Assembly: GCA_030141605.1 (NCBI GenBank)
Contig: JAQGDQ010000047.1
Location: 250,001-310,000 of the forward strand
DNA length: 60,000 nt
Direction: 5' to 3'
From: Tubiluchus corallicola
Taxonomy: Eukaryota > Priapulida > Priapulimorpha > Priapulimorphida > Tubiluchidae
Shown here: positions 59,501 to 60,000 of the stretch, piece by piece
Numbering within the stretch: position 1 is the first letter of the stretch
Layout of the letters: every line of letters begins with the position of its first letter
Notes under the pieces: model-generated
What the model saw: only the letters and a program-made list of their open reading frames with translations
What the model was told of the DNA's origin: nothing
Databases searched by the model: none
Made by a program: the position numbers and the translations under genes

Positions 59501-59806
59501 AGACGTAAAAAGTATGTGAAACTTACACATTTTTCAGATTATGTCTTATGAAGACATTTTAAATTATCTTAAAAGTTGTTTTTAAATTATACTTGAAAAA
59601 TCTGACTTTACATAGCTGGTATACTTTTAACTACTAAATGATGTCTGTTAGTGTATAGTCAATAATCTAAGTAAAGAATTTTTAACGCGTTTCAATTCTT
59701 GTTTTTGTGCAGGGATGACTCTGATACAGTAGGTTTAGGAGAGCCAGATGATCAAGTAAACATGAATCCGATCTACGATACCTACCAAGCTAGTTCACTT
59801 CACGAT
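522..59806 (+). CDS. Giant MAM/LDLa receptor-like gene, 73 exons, 5' partial, 3' end uncertain
   Basis: Exons, placed by GT-AG sites, module homology and phase: 522-756, 1242-1473, 2226-2458, 3730-3871, 4840-5562, 5768-5924, 6299-6569, 7072-7176, 7770-7913, 8165-8316, 9021-9128, 9228-9342, 10053-10242, 10546-10649, 12137-12298, 12494-12617, 12838-13022, 14522-14744, 14883-15052, 15638-15742, 16154-16336, 16482-16604, 17102-17321, 17794-17975, 18569-18694, 19484-19626, 20043-20289, 20553-20744, 21141-21229, 21977-22126, 22331-22412, 22698-22920, 23314-23408, 24068-24193, 25156-25237, 25996-26202, 26894-27055, 27334-27442, 27769-27957, 28716-28900, 29121-29534, 30501-30661, 32360-32504, 32862-33018, 33638-33844, 35502-35663, 36755-37303, 37780-37894, 38418-38564, 38712-38800, 39692-39962, 40405-40584, 41360-41563, 42230-42334, 44218-44420, 44634-44769, 45019-45116, 45303-45485, 45789-45876, 46294-46446, 47312-47452, 49838-49995, 50633-50819, 51131-51256, 52166-52321, 54705-54850, 55340-55541, 56041-56190, 57374-57544, 58027-58155, 58301-58367, 59350-59511, 59713-59806. 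They join into 4,217 codons without a stop. The product is a type I membrane protein with 20 full MAM, 16 LDLa, one EGF, one TM and an NPxY tail. No start codon or signal peptide is in the window. MALRD1/DIET1-like is the closest architecture I know; orthology is not shown, so no symbol is given. Ligand and tissue are unknown. Confidence 0.93.
1942..2003. repeat. (TA)n microsatellite with a duplicated tatatgtcctctctc
   Basis: About ten TA units end at 1965. The 15-base sequence tatatgtcctctctc then occurs twice, 27 bases apart. The tgtcctctct core also forms the left end of the MITE at 35980, so this may be a transposon-end remnant. Confidence 0.6.
2341..2458 (+). CDS. LDLa L1, four-cysteine variant (end of exon 3)
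   Basis: Residues about 205-233. The C-terminal half is canonical, ending [10 protein letters not shown], so the acidic calcium-binding residues are present. The N-terminal half lacks two of the six cysteines: C1 is absent before FIC, and the C3 position is Val/Leu in [13 protein letters not shown]. In LDLa modules C1 pairs with C3, so the missing pair matches one disulfide. The exon ends in phase 1, directly before the next MAM. Confidence 0.82.
2459..3729 (+). other. Intron 3, 1.27 kb, AT-rich
   Basis: Contains many short repeats of the type gatacaat/cgatata, especially 2730-2830 and 3290-3400, perhaps an eroded mobile element. I see no terminal inverted repeats and no coding region. The acceptor is at 3728-3729. 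Confidence 0.5.
3735..5302 (+). CDS. MAM M2 + LDLa L2; exons 4-5
   Basis: M2 spans residues 236-390: CDFENGIC, then [22 protein letters not shown] and [11 protein letters not shown]2 (399-435) has all six cysteines and ends [14 protein letters not shown]. The linker between them is short (about 8 residues), and the spacer after L2 is of the AGYER type, the pattern called type a below. Exon 5 is unusually long (723 bases) and holds the rest of M2, all of L2 and the first half of M3 without an intron. Confidence 0.93.
3940..4415. repeat. Degenerate CAAGTC-rich repeat block
   Basis: The hexamer caagtc and near variants recur many times at both ends (3960-4080 and 4330-4410) around a less repetitive middle. 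This looks like an old mobile element with subterminal repeats. I found no clean termini. Confidence 0.45.
4581..4722. repeat. (TGTAG)n then (TGTAT)n pentanucleotide satellite
   Basis: Nineteen perfect TGTAG units run from 4591 to 4685, with one imperfect unit before and about six TGTAT-like units after. On the minus strand the array stays open and reads as a monotonous LHYTT repeat, which is an artefact and not a gene. Confidence 0.95.
5318..6547 (+). CDS. MAM M3 + Thr/Pro linker + LDLa L3; exons 5-7
   Basis: M3 spans residues 441-600, from CDFELGGIC to [11 protein letters not shown]; the middle has YYMMHGRDI in place of the usual YHMYG. A phase-0 intron lies immediately before VVIAG (acceptor at 6297-6298). 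A linker of about 22 residues rich in Thr and Pro follows, then L3 (623-657), whose acidic end is weak ([11 protein letters not shown]). This is the type b layout: long linker before the LDLa and almost no spacer after it. The short exon start at 6299 was chosen over an upstream tttgcag at 6264, because the phase and the VVI(E/A)G homology demand it. Confidence 0.9.
6554..9089 (+). CDS. MAM M4; exons 7-11
   Basis: Residues 660-821. CDFET ends exon 7; exon 8 gives SCSW and [10 protein letters not shown]; exon 9 the WYVFVDGG and FWYHMYG strands; exon 10 the GDKGDTW region; exon 11 [12 protein letters not shown]. No LDLa follows: ten residues later the next MAM begins (MDCNFE). The three intervening introns are 593, 251 and 704 bases and show no coding. 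Confidence 0.92.
7267..7588. mobile_element. Possible MITE with imperfect terminal repeats
   Basis: The left end ggtaatcgtcaacttac and the complement of the right end (ggtggtcgttgatttatgac) match imperfectly, mostly by transitions, and TA dinucleotides flank both ends (7265-7266, 7589-7590). Size about 320 bases, no coding. It could belong to a Tc1/mariner or Tigger type family. Confidence 0.4.
9117..12180 (+). CDS. MAM M5; exons 11-15
   Basis: Residues 831-985. It starts CNFELNKCAW, with an extra intron right after CNFE. It continues [30 protein letters not shown] and SSQGDEW, ending [12 protein letters not shown]. The last part is separated by a 1.49-kb intron that carries a 455-base MITE. 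It joins M6 after four residues, so this is part of the MAM-only run. Confidence 0.92.
9500..10002 (-). mobile_element. Probable LINE reverse-transcriptase remnant, antisense
   Basis: The minus-strand peptide from 10002 to 9808 has spaced residues ([18 protein letters not shown], then [13 protein letters not shown]) like the thumb/C-terminal part of non-LTR reverse transcriptases (pattern KI..A...AYS...G..G.NGLNP...KL). It is short and has no catalytic motif, so the call is tentative. The AT-rich sequence down to 9500 would be its 3' part. Confidence 0.35.
11083..11537. mobile_element. 455-base MITE with TA duplication
   Basis: Perfect terminal inverted repeats of about 27 bases begin CCGTATTTTCCCGTGTATAA and continue through GAGACCC. 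The element is flanked by TA on both sides (11081-11082, 11538-11539). Internal copies of tgtataagagacccc at 11110 and 11465 extend the symmetry. No coding. TA duplication suggests a Tc1/mariner-type mobiliser. Confidence 0.85.
12193..14589 (+). CDS. MAM M6; exons 15-18
   Basis: Residues 990-1150: [10 protein letters not shown], a TFTWSRLSG region, then an intron placed before GPFFDHST (earlier than in most modules). The core has [14 protein letters not shown] and ends [12 protein letters not shown]. The expected start of the last strand is split after FEG by the 1.5-kb intron 17. Confidence 0.92.
13023..14521 (+). other. Intron 17, 1.5 kb, no recognised element
   Basis: The exon homology stops at FEG (donor gtaaaa, 13023) and resumes at AVVETGG after the acceptor at 14520-14521. 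Bases 13400-13620 have several ttttgcctgc/tttttgcc repeats. A 68-codon open stretch at 14020-14226 (+) has no domain I recognise. Confidence 0.5.
14605..16221 (+). CDS. MAM M7; exons 18-21
   Basis: Residues 1156-1316: [73 protein letters not shown] and closing Cys. It is followed by a Thr-rich linker of about 23 residues ([18 protein letters not shown] within it) that leads straight to M8, not to an LDLa. Confidence 0.93.
15243..15311. mobile_element. Solitary Tigger-like transposon end
   Basis: Read on the minus strand from 15311, the sequence is cagtgttcccttgctacttc followed by cgtggttcg and a tttatcgcgg segment, the style of Tigger/pogo terminal repeats. I found no partner end in this intron, so it is a truncated relic. 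Confidence 0.5.
16291..17875 (+). CDS. MAM M8; exons 21-24
   Basis: Residues 1340-1496: [16 protein letters not shown] ends exon 21 at an intron position not used by other modules. Exon 22 gives [17 protein letters not shown] and [10 protein letters not shown]; exon 23 [19 protein letters not shown]; exon 24 [19 protein letters not shown] and the closing Cys. The TGPS turn is changed to TGPPS. Confidence 0.9.
17366..17720 (-). mobile_element. Retroelement 3' end with ATGT tail, antisense
   Basis: On the minus strand the segment ends ...actataaataaagtttg followed by a short (TATG)n tail. AATAAA just before a microsatellite tail is typical of non-LTR element 3' ends. No coding sequence remains. 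Confidence 0.4.
17891..20150 (+). CDS. MAM M9; exons 24-27
   Basis: Residues 1502-1655: [20 protein letters not shown] then [12 protein letters not shown] (the His of the usual DHT motif is Val), [37 protein letters not shown] and [12 protein letters not shown] chose the donor at 17976 (phase 1) because the joined residues align with the same loop of M1 ([13 protein letters not shown]). Confidence 0.85.
18695..19483 (+). other. Intron 25, 0.79 kb
   Basis: Mostly AT-rich. A higher-GC patch at 19180-19330 could be an eroded SINE or MITE, but no termini or promoter boxes are convincing. The 60-70 codon open frames near 18920-19145 are chance. Confidence 0.4.
19733..19754. repeat. (AT)n microsatellite
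   Basis: About eleven AT units in intron 26. Confidence 0.9.
20166..22387 (+). CDS. MAM M10 + LDLa L4; exons 27-31
   Basis: M10 spans residues 1661-1822: [44 protein letters not shown], then the phase-0 intron before VVFEG, and [13 protein letters not shown]4 (1831-1864) has six cysteines with an unusually short C1-C2 spacing (CGYTC) and an extended acidic end ([12 protein letters not shown]). It is split by a phase-0 intron one codon before the CDF cysteine. This is where the alternating MAM-LDLa half begins. Confidence 0.91.
22397..26053 (+). CDS. MAM M11 + LDLa L5 (type a); exons 31-36
   Basis: M11 spans residues 1868-2022: [44 protein letters not shown] (the HMYG motif is replaced), and [10 protein letters not shown]. 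There is no phase-0 intron before LYIEG. A short linker leads to L5 (2031-2067), which is split by a phase-2 intron before TCDM and ends [10 protein letters not shown]. The spacer RGYTM leads to M12. Confidence 0.91.
24194..25155 (+). other. Intron 34, 0.96 kb
   Basis: No exon is visible. A GC-richer patch at 24535-24600 contains ggattcgagtcccc, which resembles a Pol III box B. No matching box A or stable tRNA fold could be assigned. Confidence 0.4.
26069..28766 (+). CDS. MAM M12 + LDLa L6 (type b); exons 36-40
   Basis: M12 spans residues 2073-2233: [56 protein letters not shown], a phase-0 intron before IIIEA, and [12 protein letters not shown] linker [13 protein letters not shown] precedes L6 (2253-2287), which is split by a phase-0 intron before KCDF and ends [10 protein letters not shown]. 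The spacer to M13 is only GE. Confidence 0.92.
28350..28500. repeat. Two-copy tandem repeat, period about 76 bases
   Basis: Both copies contain ctgcttggattat, ctcggtgacatcat and atttgcacaa in the same order, at 28364 and 28440 for the first motif. They differ by scattered substitutions. Located in intron 39, function unknown. Confidence 0.85.
28773..30549 (+). CDS. MAM M13 + LDLa L7 (type a); exons 40-42
   Basis: M13 spans residues 2290-2443: [43 protein letters not shown] (HMYG replaced by YKRG), GDKGDQW and [11 protein letters not shown]. Exon 41 (414 bases) carries the last three quarters uninterrupted. A short linker precedes L7 (2452-2486), split by a phase-2 intron just before CDFS and ending [10 protein letters not shown]. 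The spacer DEYVER leads to M14. Confidence 0.92.
29722..30299. mobile_element. Fold-back element with arms of about 230 bases
   Basis: The left arm (29722-29951) and right arm (30063-30299) are reverse complements with only a few differences. Shared blocks include gagcgacaatcgttttggct and its complement, and the aaattattattttgataat termini. About 110 bases separate the arms. No coding is seen. It lies in intron 41; its transcript would form a very long hairpin. Confidence 0.93.
30568..35552 (+). CDS. MAM M14 + Thr/Pro linker + LDLa L8 (type b); exons 42-46
   Basis: M14 spans residues 2493-2650: [10 protein letters not shown], an early intron before GPSVDHTFG (32360), [14 protein letters not shown], a phase-0 intron before VVIEG, and [11 protein letters not shown]. 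The linker has [16 protein letters not shown]8 (2674-2710) is split by a phase-0 intron before VCDF and ends [10 protein letters not shown]. Two introns here carry Tigger-like elements (30710-31724 and 33923-35165). Confidence 0.91.
30710..31724. mobile_element. Tigger/pogo-like non-autonomous copy 1
   Basis: The left end cagtctgcaccgattaatag and the right end (complement cagtaggggccacttaatag) match the ends of the copy at 53045. The interior shares the ttgacccagttaaccga and gattaaatgtttagc blocks with it. About 1.0 kb. No long transposase frame remains. The left flank is TA; the right flank has changed to CA. Confidence 0.75.
32155..32200 (-). mobile_element. Short retroelement 3' tail
   Basis: On the minus strand ggccataataaagttaaagt continues with repeated caaagt units: a polyadenylation-like AATAAA followed by a (AAAGTC)-type tail, as in some LINE 3' ends. 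Only the tail is recognisable. Confidence 0.35.
33923..35165 (+). mobile_element. Tigger/pogo-like copy 2, with an extra partial end in front
   Basis: A full-ended copy runs from 34244 (cagtaagcggcacttaaaag) to 35165 (complement cagtagacattgcttaatgg). It is in the opposite orientation to the copy at 53045. A + strand remnant near 34795-34875 reads [20 protein letters not shown], the helix-turn-helix start of the transposase, then stops. In front, 33923-34243 begins with the same terminal repeat and is a partial second copy of this family. Confidence 0.75.
35562..37249 (+). CDS. MAM M15 + LDLa L9 (type a); exons 46-47
   Basis: M15 spans residues 2714-2866: [10 protein letters not shown], a shortened loop, then a phase-0 intron (35663/36755). 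The core is divergent: [15 protein letters not shown] replaces FWYHMYG, and the end is [12 protein letters not shown]9 (2875-2912) has six cysteines, ends [12 protein letters not shown] and is not split. The spacer KEYHR leads to M16. Exon 47 (549 bases) holds most of M15, all of L9 and the start of M16. Confidence 0.9.
35980..36672. mobile_element. 693-base Tigger-like MITE
   Basis: Imperfect terminal repeats CAGTATGTCCTCTCTTGATG and (complement of the right end) TAGTAAGTTCTCGCTTAACG, flanked by TA (35978-35979, 36673-36674). Many cgttaa/cgctaaa motifs repeat inside near the ends. No coding is seen. Confidence 0.75.
37265..39961 (+). CDS. MAM M16, lacking the first cysteine pair, + linker + LDLa L10 (type b); exons 47-51
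   Basis: M16 spans residues 2918-3073. It starts [10 protein letters not shown] where other modules have CDFEnnxCxW, so C1 and C2 are both replaced. C3 ([12 protein letters not shown]) and C4 (DDVSFTPNC) remain. The phase-0 intron before VVIEG is present. The linker is the longest and most mucin-like ([19 protein letters not shown]). L10 (3102-3137) has all six cysteines, ends [10 protein letters not shown] and lies in one exon. Confidence 0.9.
37921..38115. mobile_element. Small MITE with GGTGCAC ends
   Basis: The left end taggtgcaccttttgcaact and the right end ...gttggttgtgcaccata are inverted. Inside, attaactccg and agagttaa motifs continue the symmetry. About 195 bases. GGTGCAC ends occur in several DNA transposon groups, so I do not assign a superfamily. 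Confidence 0.55.
38954..39320 (+). pseudogene. Unexplained coding-like fragment with retroelement-type tail
   Basis: After a good acceptor (tttctttgcacaccag) the + strand reads [14 protein letters not shown] and [15 protein letters not shown] before a stop at about 39077. The CSQ...W....DC spacing resembles the second half of a sushi (CCP) module, weakly. About 210 bases later come AATAAA-like sequence and a short (TTCTA)n tail. It lies in intron 50 and is not in frame with the main gene. A retroelement 3' region is the likeliest reading. Confidence 0.35.
40416..44390 (+). CDS. MAM M17 (divergent start) + LDLa L11 (type a); exons 52-55
   Basis: M17 spans residues 3142-3308. Its first strand is [10 protein letters not shown] with C2 pushed away to DTCNW, so the C1-C2 loop is longer than in any other module. 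It also has YKPKYDHT instead of TGPSxDHT. The core is regular ([11 protein letters not shown], then [10 protein letters not shown]). L11 (3317-3358) carries an insertion in its acidic loop ([11 protein letters not shown]). The spacer NVYKGR leads to M18. A LINE relic and a tRNA-like sequence lie in its introns. Confidence 0.87.
41865..41960 (-). repeat. tRNA-like Pol III sequence, probable SINE remnant
   Basis: On the minus strand tagcataagtagtag resembles box A and gggttcaaatcc matches box B well, about 40 bases apart. An oligo-T run follows near 41865. The acceptor and anticodon stems do not pair properly, so it is not a functional tRNA. Confidence 0.45.
43009..43740 (-). pseudogene. LINE reverse transcriptase remnant, antisense
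   Basis: On the minus strand, 43734-43492 contains [15 protein letters not shown], the YADD catalytic motif of non-LTR reverse transcriptases. Downstream in shifted frames come an IKWPEAVSN-like segment (about 43310) and [16 protein letters not shown] (43221 onward), the standard order of the C-terminal part of endonuclease/RT proteins. Stops and frameshifts separate the pieces, and the 5' part is missing. It sits in intron 54 of the host gene. Confidence 0.87.
44409..46445 (+). CDS. MAM M18 + linker + LDLa L12 (type b); exons 55-60
   Basis: M18 spans residues 3365-3532: CDFE, an intron, [18 protein letters not shown], then a small exon ending KKCM and LRFWYHMKG in the next (an intron splits this strand). 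It has GDQGDYW, a phase-0 intron before VVFEG, and [12 protein letters not shown] linker [14 protein letters not shown] leads to L12 (3553-3587), ending [10 protein letters not shown]. The donor gtatgc at 45877 was chosen by phase. Confidence 0.88.
44521..44554. repeat. (CT)17 microsatellite
   Basis: Pure CT run 80 bases before exon 56. It is close to the acceptor region and could act as an extended pyrimidine tract, but a separate tract (atataatttgcag) sits at the acceptor itself. Confidence 0.95.
47320..51255 (+). CDS. MAM M19 + LDLa L13 (type a); exons 61-64
   Basis: M19 spans residues 3591-3747: [74 protein letters not shown]. The C- and D-strand regions are together in exon 63. A short linker precedes L13 (3756-3791), six cysteines, ending [10 protein letters not shown]. 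The spacer PWRRGD leads to M20. Intron 61 (2.4 kb) carries the piggyBac-like element. Confidence 0.92.
47854..49220. mobile_element. Probable piggyBac-like non-autonomous element with TTAA duplication
   Basis: The left end is CCCTTTCAGTAC and the complement of the right end is CTCTTTCACTAC. Both are directly flanked by TTAA (47850-47853 and 49221-49224), the signature target duplication of piggyBac transposons, which start with CCC. The 1.37-kb interior has no transposase. It contains clusters of gtata/tatac-centred motifs at 48352-48480 and 48975-49105 in opposite orientation, and a GT/G-rich run at 49170-49192. Confidence 0.6.
50065..50490 (-). other. Antisense open reading frame of 141 codons in intron 62
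   Basis: The longest open frame not belonging to the MAM gene. It starts with ATG at 50490 and is of moderately higher GC than the surrounding intron. The peptide has no signal, repeat or domain I recognise. It could be a relic of a mobile element or an exon of a nested antisense gene, or chance. No promoter or splice context supports expression. Confidence 0.25.
52183..56171 (+). CDS. MAM M20 + linker + LDLa L14; exons 65-68
   Basis: M20 spans residues 3798-3956. It starts [14 protein letters not shown], an insertion between C1 and C2 that aligns poorly with other modules. It has [35 protein letters not shown] and [12 protein letters not shown] linker GGVTVSPSP resembles those before L6 and L12. 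L14 (3969-4003) is the most canonical LDLa ([16 protein letters not shown]). Intron 65 (2.4 kb) holds a hairpin and a Tigger-like element. Confidence 0.91.
52543..52630 (+). ncRNA. Candidate structured-RNA hairpin in intron 65
   Basis: The arms 52543-52585 and 52591-52630 pair almost throughout around a loop of about 5 bases. The inner 17 bases (aaaatgacatcaact and beyond) match perfectly apart from one G-U. All three arm differences seen as substitutions are G on the 5' arm against T on the 3' arm, so they stay paired as G-U in the + strand RNA; one 4-base bulge remains. The size resembles a microRNA precursor, but the loop is short. A tiny MITE is the alternative. Confidence 0.45.
52806..52990 (-). 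mobile_element. Retroelement 3' end with ATTCA tail, antisense
   Basis: On the minus strand ctagatcccaaaataaacaa is followed by atattcaattcaatac: an AATAAA-like signal and a short (ATTCA)n tail. No coding remains. Similar in style to the fragments at 17366 and 32155. Confidence 0.35.
53045..54290 (-). mobile_element. Tigger/pogo-like copy 3 with N-terminal transposase remnant
   Basis: Terminal repeats are nearly perfect (CAGTAGTCGCCGCTTAATAG, then ACTCA), flanked by TA. On the minus strand, in order: [20 protein letters not shown] (about 53730), [16 protein letters not shown] after a frameshift, then from 53490 [16 protein letters not shown] and [14 protein letters not shown]. These match the Psq-type and CENP-B-type helix-turn-helix DNA-binding domains of pogo/Tigger transposases. 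The DDE catalytic part is absent, so the copy cannot move by itself. Confidence 0.87.
55791..55912. repeat. Minisatellite, unit about 30 bases, nearly four copies
   Basis: The unit taattatccaaagatatttc plus aattttagtg is repeated, with one copy shortened. The antisense open frame across it (repeating [10 protein letters not shown]) is an artefact of the repeat. Confidence 0.92.
57374..58155 (+). CDS. LDLa L15 and L16; exons 69-70
   Basis: L15 (residues 4031-4066) follows a Thr/Pro linker ([13 protein letters not shown] within it) and ends [12 protein letters not shown]16 (4071-4108) ends [11 protein letters not shown]. Each has six cysteines in one exon. Together with L14 they form three LDLa modules in a row with no MAM between, ahead of the membrane-proximal EGF, an arrangement also seen near the ends of LDL-receptor-family ectodomains. 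Confidence 0.92.
58301..59380 (+). CDS. EGF-like module; exons 71-72
   Basis: Residues 4111-4142: [21 protein letters not shown] then [10 protein letters not shown]. The CLNGGNC motif and six cysteines fit an EGF-like module. It is split by a phase-2 intron (58368-59349) at the serine between the fourth and fifth cysteines. There is no calcium-binding EGF consensus at its start. It sits between L16 and the membrane. Confidence 0.87.
59381..59806 (+). CDS. Stalk, transmembrane helix and cytoplasmic tail with NPxY; exons 72-73
   Basis: A short Thr/Pro stalk leads to a 25-residue hydrophobic helix ([20 protein letters not shown], then TYFLA; 59423-59497), followed by the stop-transfer charges KRRKK. 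The tail has an acidic stretch and NPIYD, an NPxY motif at 59765-59776 (residues 4204-4207). In LDL-receptor-family tails NPxY binds PTB-domain adaptors and drives clathrin endocytosis; that role here is inference. A donor gtatgt follows at 59807, so the tail probably continues in an exon beyond the window. Reading through instead gives 28 more residues to a stop at 59891-59893. Confidence 0.88.
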
Positions 59807-60000
59807 GTATGTTTACTATTTCTTTACAGATTGATGCTGCGTAGCAATGTTTATTGGAGAATTTTCTGTGTCATTTTATTTACTAGCAGTTAAAGCTAAA
59901 ATAGCAGCTTAATTGTGCGACAGTGATTCGATTCATTTAACAGTTTTTTGTAGTCTACTTGCTGATTTTATAAATATGCCATGAGAAAAGTTGAATTATT
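59807..60000 (+). other. Intron start or alternative 3' end
   Basis: Either the intron after exon 73, or, if the donor is unused, 28 more codons with a hydrophobic, Cys- and Arg-containing composition unlike a receptor tail and a stop TAA at 59891-59893. No AATAAA is seen in the remaining bases. Splicing onward is the likelier reading. Confidence 0.5.

Noticed and set aside
59807-59829. A 23-base intron in the tail (gtatgt...ttacag)
   Set aside because: It is far too short to be spliced; a normal intron running out of the window is more likely.

Overview
This is AT-rich metazoan nuclear DNA: short exons with GT-AG introns, and intronic DNA transposons and non-LTR retrotransposon relics. I place it in an invertebrate animal because of the gene type and the TE mix, but the sequence does not fix the phylum. 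No bacterial, CRISPR, rRNA or convincing functional tRNA feature was seen.

Almost the whole window is one gene on the + strand. By hand I placed 73 consecutive exons (522 to 59806) whose phases agree at all 72 junctions, giving an uninterrupted frame of 4,217 codons. Every intron is GT-AG. The start lies upstream of the window, and the 3' end is at or just beyond the right edge. The protein is a giant mosaic ectodomain: the tail of one MAM domain (called M0), 20 complete MAM domains (M1-M20), 16 LDL-receptor class A modules (L1-L16), one EGF-like module, a single transmembrane helix (about residues 4157-4181) and a cytoplasmic tail with an NPIY (NPxY) motif. This is the architecture class of MAM and LDL-receptor class A domain-containing proteins (MALRD1/DIET1-like). 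Residue numbers count from the first codon in the window.

Layout: 522-9089 carries M0-M4 with L1-L3; 9117-20150 is a run of MAM domains without LDLa (M5-M9); 20166-56171 carries M10-M20, each followed by one LDLa (L4-L14); 57374-59806 carries L15, L16, EGF, TM and tail. From M11 to M20 the modules alternate strictly between two types that differ in linker, in post-LDLa spacer and in intron position and phase. This indicates growth by duplication of a two-MAM/two-LDLa block. Two modules appear to have lost both partners of a disulfide (M16 C1+C2; L1 C1+C3).

Introns hold several relics: a Tigger/pogo-like family whose copies keep at most the DNA-binding part of the transposase (30710-31724, 33923-35165, 53045-54290) plus a related MITE (35980-36672); TA-flanked and other MITEs (11083-11537, 37921-38115, possibly 7267-7588); a TTAA-flanked piggyBac-like element (47854-49220); a 0.58-kb fold-back element (29722-30299); antisense LINE reverse-transcriptase remnants (43009-43740, probably 9808-10002) and isolated LINE-like 3' ends; and micro/minisatellites. 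An intronic hairpin at 52543-52630 is the best candidate for a structured RNA. Introns over 300 bases not listed separately showed me only AT-rich sequence.
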